DNA of 64,000 nucleotides from Stomorhina lunata (taxonomy: Eukaryota; Arthropoda; Insecta; Diptera; Rhiniidae): NCBI GenBank assembly GCA_933228675.1, contig OW121743.1:55741903-55805902 (forward strand), written 5' to 3'. The position numbers and the translations under genes are program-made. Of the stretch, positions 11,629-22,416 are shown one piece after another (position 1 is the stretch's first letter; each line of letters begins with the position of its first letter). The notes under the pieces were generated by a model. That model was not told the DNA's origin. It made no database searches and saw nothing but the letters and a program-made list of their open reading frames with translations.

Positions 11629-11946
11629 TGTAATGGCGAAATTAAACAAGAGCTTTTATGACACTTGTGGTCTCCACGATTATTTCTTCTAGAATCTCTT
11701 TTAGTTTTACAAAATGTCCTCAATTAAGAGGCGCTTAAAAGGTATGTCTCTAAAAAGAGTTGATCAGAACGTATTATAATTTATGTTTTGACAATTAGAT
11801 GGCGTTCTAGAATTTAAAATTATATTTAGTAGATGGGGCTAACTTATCGAAACTAAATATGATATTAATATACTCGTAATTAATAGATGGCCTTAAGACA
11901 TTAAATTATCACTACAATACGAACTACATATACAAAATACATTACA
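11629..11946 (-). repeat. LTR 3 of tandem array
   Basis: 318 bp. On the minus strand this is the most 5' LTR. It ends next to sequence of the host hAT-like element. Confidence 0.75.
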
Positions 11947-13643
11947 AGCTTGTGAATTTAAAACTTCATATTTTATTAATAAAGGAAAAATTTTTTGTAA
12001 TAAAGGATGATTCGTTTCCTGATATTAAAATTACATCCGATTATGGGTCAGAATTCGAAAAAGAACTACCAAACTATAATCTGTCAAGTCAAGAAAGGTA
12101 CATTTAATGAATAATTTAAATATTTTCAAGCAGCAAATACTTTGACTAAAATGTGTAAACCCAATATCTCAACCAAAATTCAGTGAACGAGAATACTCCC
12201 AATTGATGTCTACGAAACTCAATGGAATAAACTTTCTTTTACAAAGTACCTGGTTGACCGAGCCTTGCTCGGAGCTTTACGATAAGCATTTTAGGTAAAT
12301 TTTAAAATTTTTTATATATTTTATTTTATAAAGTAGTAAAATAAATTTAGAGGAAATACATTGTACAAATATTTAGTTAATTTTGAATTATTTTATTTAT
12401 TTTGTCCGATCAACACATAGTTTGCATAGTTTACAGTTTAACTCATTTTACAAATTTTGGAAATTGGTCATACCAACAGAAACGTCCGTCGACTCATGCG
12501 CAACAACTTTGCTAAAGATTAGAGTCTGATCAAATGCACAGTTTACGATTTAATTCATTTTGAGTAGTTTTCAGTGGCGCCACCTGAAGTTGTTCATACC
12601 AACTAAGAAACCTTCGTCTGCTTATGCGTAACAACTTTGCTTCTGATTATAACATGATCAAATTCACAGTTTACGATTTAGTTAATTTTGAGTAATTTTC
12701 AGTGGCGCCACCTATCGTACTTTGGTCATTCCCATTAATAAACCTTCGTCGGCTTATCCGCAACAACTTTATTAAAGATTATAGCATGATTAAATGTACA
12801 GCTTACGATTAAATTGATTTTGAGTAATTTTCAGTAGCGCCACCTGTCGGAAATTATTTACAACGAATAAAAAGCCTTCGCTGGCTCATGCGCTACAACT
12901 TTGCTAAAGTTCATAGCATGATCAAGTGTACGGTTTACGATTTAATTAATTTTTAGTAATTTTCAGTGGCGCCACCTAACGGAAATTAGTATTACCAACT
13001 TAAAAACCTTCGCCAGCTTATCCGCAACATTTTCGCTAAAGAGCATAACATGATCAAATTCACAGTTTACTATTCTATAAAGAACATACATACAAACATT
13101 AATTTGTTTAAAAGTTATAACATTACTCATTTTTCCCCTTTTTATCCCCTAATTTCAAAAAAATCCGTATGCATATTTGGTACTTCTTTGGTACCAATTG
13201 AGTTCGGTACATTTTATTAAAACGCAGTTAACATAATTCTTATTCATATTACTTTTTGAGATGTTAAGTTATCATGCTATCCCTTTTTTTGCCCATTTTG
13301 GCCCCAAAATCAAAAAAGTACCAAGTACGTGTTCAATATTTCTTTCACATCTATTGACTGCAGTACAAAACTCCTTTCTATATTCTTTGGTTTAAAAAAT
13401 AAGAGTGGGTTAAAAAAGTACCAGAAGAACAATTTTCACCCTTTTTTATCCCCTATCGGACATAATTTCAAAAAAGTACCAAGCACCTGTCCGCTTATTT
13501 TCATAGTTGTATAAAAGTAATTTTAATTTTGTTTCTATACCTATTACCTTAGGAGATATAACGTTTTCGATTTTTTTCCCATTTTTACCCGTTTTTACCC
13601 TCTTAGAGACAAAGGTTCCAAAAGTCCCTTCTTCTTCGACCTA

Positions 13644-14920
13644 TAAAGAGTGCTCTAAATAAAATTTGTAGTTGGATTTTCTTAAATAAAAATCAAACCT
13701 TTTAATATAACAACTCTACAAAATACGCAAATATAATGACATATTATACAAAATCATTTAGCATTAAAATGTTTACTTAGTACTCGGGTTTTGCAAAATT
13801 ATCGACTTTTTTCGGAAACCCTCCCATTAAAGATTTTGCAGTTGCTTCTGATACCTTTTTGGAGCATGTGTTTCACCTGCGCTTAAAATTGGACATGTTC
13901 CTGGAAATCTTTCCTGTGTTCTTCAATTCCTTTTTTACCAGAGCCCAATACCTTTCCACAGGCCGAAGTTCTGGACAGTTAGGTGGATTTGCCTCTCGTG
14001 GTACAAAAATGACATTATTCTTTGAGTACCACTCAAGTGCCTTTTTTCCATAATGGCATGATGCCAAATCGGGCCAAAAAATGTAGTCACTCTATGCTCT
14101 CTTAAAAAGGGTAACAACCGTTTTTGTAGGCACTCCTTTATATAAATTTCTGTGTTTATTGTGCCAGATGCCACAAATACTTTACTTCTTTTGCCACAAC
14201 TGCAAATAGCTTGCCACACGAGAAACTTCATAGGGAATTTTGTTTGTTTTTTTGTGCGAAACTCTTGCCGAACATTGCCCCGTTTATCAGTAACATAAAA
14301 ATCTTGACCAGGAAGTTGAGAAAAGTCTGCCAGTACGTATGTTTCATCATCCATCACACAACAGGTGTATTTTTTCATAAAATCAGACTTCAATTTTTTC
14401 GCTCGTTTTTTTGCTTCTAAGCATTGCGATCTGGAACCTTTTGGACTTTGTATGTCTTCAGTCCAGCATAAGCTTTGACTCTATGTGCAAAATTCGTAGA
14501 ACATTTCACCGTACGAGCGGCTTTTCTTAAAGAAGTGTTAGGCGTTCTTCGATAGAGTCGCTCGACTTCTTTTGCCTTACCAATTTCTGTAGGACCTTTT
14601 CTCCTCCCTGATCCAGGTTTTCTTTCAATGCTCAGATTTTCCTTATACCGTCTGATGGCATTAGAAACCGTTCGAGGGTCAACTTCAAATTTTTAGCTAT
14701 TTTTTTAAAAGTCCATGACGGATTTTTTTGAAAAGTTTTAATTATTTTTTAACGAACTTTTTTTTTTGATTGAAATAACTATTGAAAATTAATAATTTCT
14801 AAAATAATAGTATCTGACATATCTATAGAAACTAACTTGATCAAAAAATAAATTATTTCTTGCACTATGGATAAATTTTGTCTAAAATAGTAAATGCATA
14901 TTTTTTTAGAACACTCTTTA
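13644..14920 (-). mobile_element. DD37E element, copy 2, nested in A4
   Basis: The ends TAAAGAGTGCTCT and AGAACACTCTTTA match copy 1 (6412-7713). The interruption of family A sequence at a TA gives both boundaries exactly. It carries a transposase pseudogene on the minus strand. Confidence 0.85.
13777..14770 (-). pseudogene. DD37E transposase pseudogene, copy 2
   Basis: Same transposase as 6569-7580 in opposite orientation. The ATG start is lost in an A-rich run. The frame through VMDDETYV and EFRTKK stays open where copy 1 is shifted, but one T is missing near 14080, so the region of WPDLASCHY is read out of frame. Near the C-terminus a Trp codon has become TGA (after NFKRR). The second Asp and the Glu are still encoded, but in a different frame from the first Asp. 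Confidence 0.85.
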
Positions 14921-15911
14921 CATCAAAAACGGCACCCACTGTAAAAATTTTATCAAAATCGTTAGAGCCGTTTTCGAGATAGCCGTTCTATATATATATA
15001 TAAATATATATATATAGAACGTTCGTTCACACACGAACATTTGCTTAAACAGTTTCCATTTTATTTTCCTCAAATTTTATACAAGTTTTTTAAAATTTTC
15101 GTAAGCTTATTATCAATTTCAATTCCATAAATTTTTTCTGACACAAATTTAAGACTTCAGTTTTAATCATCTACTTCTCTAATTCTAGTTTTAATCATCT
15201 AATTCTAATTTTGAAGTTTATGAAATATTAGATTTCTAATATTTTATTACTTAAATTTGTAATGACTGAAAGCATTTAAAAATTTGGGGATGGTGACCAA
15301 AAAGTATCTGGCAGCCCTGGTCATAGGTAGGCGCAAAGAGAACAGAACAAAAAACAAGTAAGAGTGTCATATTCGGCTGTGCCGAATCTTATATACCCAC
15401 CATCAAGTTGTGTTAAATTCAGAAACAGGATGCAGCTAATTCAAAATCTGGACCAAAACTGAAAAAATCGCTAAGCTAATTGGTATTGTTGGTAAAACCT
15501 TTCTACTAAATTCAGTTGCGGTAGTTTTATAGTTCAACATTTAAAAATATTTTAGTGGTTTCCCCAATATTTACTTTAAACAAAATTCGGTCTCATAACC
15601 GGATATAGTTTTACATTAATAAATTGTTAAATACTTTTCGTTGTGCTTAATATGTACTTAGGCTAAACACGTTAATAGTAATACAGCAGGTCCATATATT
15701 TCGTTAGGAGTTCCTAATGCATTCATCATATATAAAGTCTGGGCTGAACATTGATTGATGCCTATCTAATTTTATAGGTGCAATCTTAATATAATGAATG
15801 TACCTCCAAACCTTTTTGATTGTAGATATAAAAAGGGGATGTTATATATATAAGAATTATAGCCAAATGTTGACCGATTGTAACAAAATTTTACACACTG
15901 GCTGGTATATA

Positions 15912-17201
15912 ATGGGTGTTTTTTTAGAGGTAGAGAACTTCGAATTGAAATAAAACACAAGAAAATTGTTTTAATGTCCATCAATTGGGCTTTATTGGAA
16001 GGATAATTTAATGCCATTAATGTTTAAATATGTTTTCGGGCATGTGGCCGCCGCGGCTGGCTCGAATAAAGCCAATTCTACAGGTCCAATTTTCAACTAC
16101 TTTTTCGAGCATATGGGGCCGTATGTTGCCAATAACGCCACGAATGTTGGCTTCCAAGTCCCCTAACGTTTCTGGTTTGTTGGCGTAGACGAGCGACTTC
16201 ACATATCCCCAAAGAAAATAATCCAGTGGTGTCAAATCGCACGATATTGGTGGCCAATTGACAGGTCCATTCCGCGAAATTATGCGCTCATCGAATGTTT
16301 CCTTCAATAAATCAATTGTGACGTGCGCTGTGTGGCATGTAGCGCCGTCTTGTTGGAACCACAACTCATCCACATTCATGCCATCCAATTGGGGAACAAA
16401 ATAGTCGGTTATCATGGCTCTATACCGGCCTCCATTTATGGTAACTGACTCTCCAGCATTATTTCGGAAGAAGTATGGCCCAATGACTCCACCAGCCCAT
16501 AGAGCACACCAAACAGTCAGTTTGTTTGGATGTAATGGCGTCTCAAGGGTCTCATGTGGATTCTCTTCACTCCAAATTCGCCAATTTTGCTTGTTGACGT
16601 AGCCATTCAACCAAAAATGAGCAAAATTTTGCGATGAAAATCAGCATCGAGATCAATCTCATTTTCGGCCCATACACCAAAATCACGACGCATTGCATGG
16701 TCTCGCGGCTTTAATTCTTGCACAAGCTGGATCTTGTAAGGTCGCAAGCCAAGATCTTTGCGCAAAATCTTCCATAAAGTTGATGGACAAAGCTCCAATT
16801 GCTGTGCACGGTGGCGAATCGATTCATTCGGGTCCTCCTCAACACTTTGCTCTACAGCGGCAATTGTTTCTTCTGTGCGCACTGTTCGACGTCGCTGCGG
16901 ATGCGTATTATCACATAGAGTAAACGTAGTGCGAAAACGATCCATGGTTAACCGAATTAATTGCTCTGATGGACGATTATGTCGACCATAAAATGGACGG
17001 AGCTTGCTGTAAACTTCGCGAACTGAACCATTTTTTTCGAAATAAATTTGCACGATTTGCAAGCGTTGTTCTTTTGTCAACCTGTTCATGATGAAATGGC
17101 AATCCAAACAAAATATTAATCACTTGACAGCTGACAAAATGGCCGCCAGTTAAAAAAGTGATGCCAACTTAAAGTTCTATACCTCAATAAAAAACACCTG
17201 A
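15912..17201 (-). mobile_element. Mariner (DD41D) nested in B1
   Basis: The ends are GGGTGTTTTTTTAGAGGTAG at the left and the inverse of GGTGTTTTTTATTGAGGTAT at the right, flanked by TA. The uninterrupted family B copy at 40504-42386 reads CTGGCTGGTATATATAGAG across this site, which confirms the insertion. The length of 1.29 kb is normal for mariner. The same family is cut by the left edge of the window (1-236). Confidence 0.88.
16017..17107 (-). pseudogene. Mariner DD41D transposase pseudogene
   Basis: The N-terminal part (from 17107) starts MNRLTKEQRLQIVQIYFEKN, the paired-like helix-turn-helix domain, and runs to FHRKILLIFG-stop. The C-terminal part (from about 16610 to 16017) runs NGYVNKQNWRIW to the end. 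A short deletion with frameshift near 16615-16625 joins KIL to the residues just before HFWLNGY and removes the motif that carries the first catalytic Asp (FSDEAHF, still present in the relative at 22522-23598). The second Asp (WFQQDGATCH) and the third (LTPLDYFLWG) remain, 41 residues apart; DD41D is the spacing of the rosa-type mariners. It is inactive. Confidence 0.88.
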
Positions 17202-18485
17202 TATATAGAGCTTATTCTTGCAAAATTTAGTGGCCATAGCTATCATAGTTTCTAATTTAATAGCTTTTAACTGGAGTTTGCTAAAATGTTTGGTTTCCGT
17301 GAGTGTTTTTTATATGAAAGCTAAAGTCAAATATGGACTGATTCCTATAAAATTTGATAAACTGATGAAAAATTGCATAAAACTTCCCTATTTTAAATTT
17401 AATCGTCATAGCTATTACAATTGTATTCAATTTATCAGCATTAATGTGTTTTCCGGGGCGGGGTTATATGGGAGCTCTAACTACATTTGAACCGATTTTG
17501 TCCATTTTCAACACACATCTTTTTCAAGATATCCAAAATACTTTTGTAAAATTTTGTCTCTCTAGCTCTTTTCGTGAAGGCGCTATCGTGCTTTTATCTG
17601 ACGGACAGACGGACATAAACAATCTTTTCTTTATGTATTTTTGTGTTTCCATAAGTTTTTTATATGGGAGCTATGGTGAAATGGTGACCGATTCTGACAA
17701 AATTTTGCACAAATTTGAGGCCCTATGCTCCACTGGGAGTCAAGGATAACAGAAGAAGAAGAAGAAGCTTTTGTAGTTAAGGAGCTATCATGATTTTATC
17801 TGACGGACAGACGGACATAAATCCCCTTTTCTTTTTGAAATCTTGTGTTTTCGTAAGTTTTTTATATGGGAGCTAGGTCAAATGGTGACCGATTGAGACA
17901 AAACTTTGCACACTGGCTGGCATTACCAAATTTAGTGGTTATATCTGTTATACTTTTAGATTTATTGGCATTTAAGTGATTTTAGGTGAAATTTAGGCTG
18001 TTTTCGTAAGTTTTTTGTATGGGCTAAATGTGAACCGATTTTGTTGAAATTTTACACGCTGCCTAAGGCTAATGTAAAACTTCTATATACCAAATTTTAT
18101 CATCTTAGCTGCTATAATTTGTCATTTATTAACAAATAAGCGATTAGCCTAGACGAGGTTATACGGGAGCTATGGTCAAATGTGAACCGATTTTGCCCAA
18201 TTTCAATACCAAAATTTTCTCAGAGATGAAGAATATTTTTACTAAGTTTAAATGAGCTAGCTCCTTTCGTTTAGGCGTTATTGTGATTTCAACAGACAGA
18301 CAGACTGACAGACAGACTGACATCGCTCAACCGTCTTAGAATTTCATAAAGATTTAGAATATATATCGTTTTTATTTTTTGAGCCAATATCAAGGAAATT
18401 ACAAACGGAATGACAATCTCAATATACCCCCCATTCATTTTGATGGTGGGTATAAAAACAAAAAAAATATTTTTAAAATATTTTT

Positions 18486-20720
18486 ATCACAAATTTATCT
18501 ATAGAAAATTTTTTTTATCAAAAATTTTTCTATAGAATTTTTTTTTATCAAAATTTTCCTATAGAAAATTTTTTTATCAAAATTTTTTCTAAAGAAAATT
18601 TTTTATCAAAATTTTTTCTACAGAAAATTTTTTTATCAAAAATTTTCCTATAGAAAATTTTTTTATCAAAAATTTTTCTATAGAAAATTTTTTTATCAAA
18701 AATTTTTCTATAGAAAATTTTTTTATCAAAAGTTTTCCTCTAGAAAGTTTTTTTATCAAAAATTTTTCTACAGAAAATTTTTTTATCAAAAATTTTTCTA
18801 TAGAAATTTTTTTTATCTAAAAGTTTTCTACAGAATTTTTTTTTTATCAAAAATTCTTCTATAGAAAATTTTCTTACAAAAATTTTTCTATAGAAATTTT
18901 TTTTTATCAAAATTTAAAATTTTTTCATCAAAAATTTTTCTATAGAAAATTTTTTTATCAAAAATTTTTCTATAGAAAATTTTTTTATCTAAAATTTGTG
19001 TATAGAAAATTTATTTATCAAAAATTTTTCTATAGAATTTTTTTTTTATCAAAAATTTTTCTATAGAAAATTTTTTTATCAAAAGTTTTCCTATAGAAAA
19101 TTTTTCTATCAAAATTTTTTCTATAGAAAATTTTTTTTTGTCAAAAATTTTTCTATAGAAAATTTTTTTAACAAAAATTTTTCTATAGAAATTTTTTTTT
19201 ATCAAAATTTAAAATGTTTTTGTCAAAAATTTTTCTATAGAAAATTTTTTTATCTAAAATTTTTCTATATAAAATTTTTTTTATCAAAAATTCTTCTATA
19301 GAAAATTTTCTTACAAAAATTTTTTTATAGAAATTTTTTTTTATCAAAATTTAAAATTTTTTTATCAACAATTTTTTTATCTAAAATTTTTCTATAGAAA
19401 ATTTTTTTATCAAAAATTCTTCTATAGAAAATTTTCTTACAAAAATTTTTCTATAGAATTTTTTTTATTTTTCTATTAAAAATTCTTTTTGTCAAAATTT
19501 TTCTAAAGAAAATTTTTTTATCAAAAATTTTTCTATAGAAATTTTTTTTTATCTAAAAGTTTTCTACAGAATTTTTTTTTTATCAAAAATTCTTCTATAG
19601 AAAATTTTCTTACAAAAATTTTTCTATAGAAATTTTTTTTTATCAAAATTTAAAATTTTTTCATCAAAAATTTTTCTATAGAAAATTTTTTTATCAAAAA
19701 TTTTTCTATAGAAAATTTTTTTATCTAAAATTTGTGTATAGAAAATTTATTTATCACAAATTTTTCTATAGAATTTTTTTTTTTATCAAAAATTTTTCTA
19801 TAGAAAATTTTTTTATCAAAAGTTTTCCTATAGAAAATTTTTCTATCAAAATTTTTTCTATAGAAAATTTTTTTTTGTCAAAAATTTTTCTATAGAAAAT
19901 TTTTTTAACAAAAATTTTTCTATAGAAATTTTTTTTTATCAAAATTTAAAATGTTTTTGTCAAAAATTTTTCTATAGAAAATTTTTGTATCTAAAATTTT
20001 TCTATAGAAAATTTTTTTTTATCAAAAATTCTTCTATAGAAAATTTTCTTACAAAAATTTTTTTATAGAAATTTTTTTTTATCAAAATTTAAAATTTTTT
20101 TATCAACAATTTTTTTATCTAAAATTTTTCTATAGAAAATTTTTTTATCAAAAATTCTTCTATAGAAAATTTTCTTACAAAAATTTTTCTATAGATTTTT
20201 TTTTATTTTTCTATTAAAAATTCGTTTTGTCAAAATTTTTCTAAAGAAAATTTTTTTATCAAAAATTTTTCTAAAGAAAATTTTTTTATCAAAAATTTTC
20301 TATAGAAAATTTTTTTTATCTAAAATTTGTGTATAGAAAATTTTTTTATCAAAAATTCTTCTATATAAAATTTTCTTACAAAAATTAAAAACTTTTTTAT
20401 CAAACATTTTTCTATGGAATCTTATATTAAAAATTCTCCTATACAAAAAATTTTATATTGAAAATTTCTTATATGGAAAATTTTTATATTCAAAAATTTT
20501 ATATGAAAAATTCTTCTGTACAAAAAAATTTACATAGGGACATTTTCGATAGAAAAAATTTTAAATAGAAAATTTCACTACAGAAAAAATTTCAAATTTC
20601 AAAATTTTTTTATTGAAAAAAATTTAAATTATAAGTTTTTCGGTAGAAACAATTTTAAATTAAAAATTTTTCTACAGAAATAATTTTAAATGGAAAAATT
20701 TTTCGTAAAAAAAAAATTAT
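18486..20720. repeat. 30-bp AT minisatellite with CTATAG core
   Basis: The tandem unit is about 30 bp, ATCAAAAATTTTTCTATAGA plus AAATTTTTTT, containing the near-palindrome AAATTTTCTATAGAAAATTT. It degenerates after about 20400. A ~736-bp block is duplicated inside the array. Long open frames of Phe/Lys/Ile/Tyr in the region are translation artefacts. Confidence 0.85.
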
Positions 20721-21645
20721 ATTTTATATACCACAATTTTTTATTAAATTTTTTTATTTCGTTTAAAAGTTTTGACTCTGTAAATATCAATATATCTCAA
20801 TTATTGAAAACATCTACCGTTGTTTAACCTCTGATTTGTCATATATGGTTAAAAAAAAAAAACTATTAAAACTTTTAAGTTAAGTTTGTTACCGAAATAA
20901 TATCAAAAATCGCCAATTTTCTAGCCCATTTTAAATTTTCCAAGAAATGAGGAATATTCTTGCTAAAGGCTCGATATTTAAGTATCCTCTGAAAGTTTGT
21001 ATTCGGTCAATTGGCCGCCTAGATCATGCATATTTCACCATAATTAAAATAACAGACCTAATCCCTAAAGTCATAAATCTAAAGAAAATTTAAGTTTTAT
21101 AATAAAACTTTTCGATGTAAAGAATTTCAAGATATCGTAACGTATTTAACCCATATAAGAAATTACTGCTTTACAAATGTTAAACGTCAGTCGTCCCCAA
21201 GAGAATAAATTCTGCTGTTAAGTATGACAAATTACTGTACAATAACATTTCTGTTAATAAAATGAGTTTTTGTTACAGTTTAATGTTAAATGACATTATT
21301 TCCGTTGCAATTTGTAAGCAACACAAAAGCAACGACAACTACAACTACAAGAGCAAAACAAAAACATAAGAATAACAAACAAAAACAGAACTGATAAAAG
21401 TAGTATGCAATTAATGTAATTGAATTTTACTAAATTACTGTAATTGAAATTCCATCAGCGTAAACTGTCATTATGTATTTGTACCGTGTTTCCAGTGATT
21501 TATGTATGTTTTTTTTGTGTGTGTAATAAATAATTTTTGTAAGTCGCTTTTTTTGTGGTAAATTGAAAACTAGTTGCTAGTTTTTGGCTAGAAGCAGAGT
21601 CTTAAAGGAGTGTATTCATTGATAAGTTTTATAGAAACTCAAATT
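20721..21645. other. AT-rich gene-free region
   Basis: No gene, inverted-repeat element or tandem repeat recognised. Confidence 0.5.
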
Positions 21646-22416
21646 ACACTGTGTTCGATTTTGACAACCTTTTTTTACCGACAAAAGGTAGATCTAGTGG
21701 ATAAAGATAATTCGATTACTCTGAATTCAATAGTGCTAAACCTTTTTATACTCTTCACCACCATAGTTGGAAAGGGTATTATAAGTTTGTGCTGATGTAT
21801 ATAACGCATAGAAATATTTGTCTTAGACCCACCTTTAAGAATACTAATAGGCTTAAAATCACTTTCTGAGTAGATTAAGCGATGTCAGTCTGTCCGTCAG
21901 TCCGAACGGCTGGCTGAACCCCCATTTAAACCATGTAATCAAAGTACAGGTCGCAATTGCAAAGATAATTTAATGAAATTTGAAATTCGTCAAAATCGGT
22001 CCATTATTTTTGGTACCTCCCATAGGTCCCACTTCCCGGAATTGATATATTGGCCACAAATATCAATAGCTTTTCATAAAATTTTAAACAAATAATGCTT
22101 ATGTAAACTTAAATCACTATACCAAATTTCGTTGAAATCGGTCCACATTTGACCATAGCTCCTATATAAAATCTTCTGTGAAAACGCACTAAATGAGACA
22201 AAAATCACTAAAACGCTCGTAAATCGGAAGATAATAGGAATTTTAAGTTTATTTTTTGCATACATAATTTTTGTAACAACTGTAATCAATTTGCTAAATT
22301 TCGAGATAATCAGTCCATAATTTGACCCTAGCTCTCATATAAGTCCAAATGATGGAAACAGCTTAAATATATAAGAAAAGAGAAAATATTTGTATGATGA
22401 CAAGAATTACCAAATA

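Larger units (their letters stand above)
9949..11946 (-). mobile_element. Tandem TRIM-like LTR retrotransposon array
   Basis: Three LTRs alternate with two short internal segments: LTR 9949-10234, internal 10235-10791, LTR 10792-11103, internal 11104-11628, LTR 11629-11946. On the minus strand each LTR begins TGTAATG and ends CATTACA. The internal segments (557 and 525 bp) hold only the start of a gag-like frame, with no protease, polymerase or integrase. Small LTRs plus tiny interiors fit a terminal-repeat retrotransposon in miniature or an internally deleted LTR element. The shared-LTR arrangement is the expected product of unequal recombination between LTRs. The flanks AACT/AGCT are a weak target-duplication candidate. 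Confidence 0.75.
12245..15019 (-). mobile_element. Helitron-like family A, copy A4 (interrupted)
   Basis: Inverse orientation: the terminus AGTACCTGG and hairpin CCGAGC-CTT-GCTCGG are at the left (12245-12272), the ~130-bp tandem units at about 12400-13075, the GGTACC-rich body next, and CGTTTTCGAGATAGCC with a TA run at the right end. A DD37E element (13644-14920) splits the body: the family sequence CGACCTATA continues as CATCAAAAACGG after it, with TA duplicated. The whole copy lies inside the hAT-like element. Confidence 0.65.
9805..15319. mobile_element. hAT-like element carrying nested insertions
   Basis: The ends are perfect 13-bp inverted repeats: CAGGGCTGCCAGA at the left and TCTGGCAGCCCTG at the right. 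They are flanked by 8-bp direct repeats differing at one base (GTCATGGG at 9797-9804, GTCATAGG at 15320-15327). An 8-bp duplication plus CAGGG ends is the hAT signature. The interval is 5.5 kb, but most of it is later insertions: the LTR array 9949-11946 and family A copy A4 12245-15019, the latter holding a DD37E element. The element's own sequence is then only about 0.7 kb with no transposase, i.e. a MITE-like member. Confidence 0.75.
15355..18458 (+). mobile_element. DINE-1-like family B, copy B1
   Basis: It begins CAAGTAAGAGTG with a small hairpin ATTCGGC-TGT-GCCGAAT and TATACCCACCATCAA, and ends TGATGGTGGGTATAAAA, so the subterminal words are inverted repeats. A CAGACAGACAGAC-type microsatellite lies near 18293-18322. 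Subterminal inverted TATACCC words plus a GTCY microsatellite near one end is the architecture known for DINE-1/INE-1 Helentrons of flies; that class call is inference. Body words such as GGGAGCTATGGTCAAATG recur. A mariner (15912-17201) interrupts it; comparison with copy B3 gives the empty site. Confidence 0.6.

Noticed and set aside
18589..19301. Phe/Lys/Ile-rich frames in the minisatellite, also 31894-32097 and 39386-39568
   Set aside because: Translation of AT tandem repeats; composition and periodicity explain them fully.
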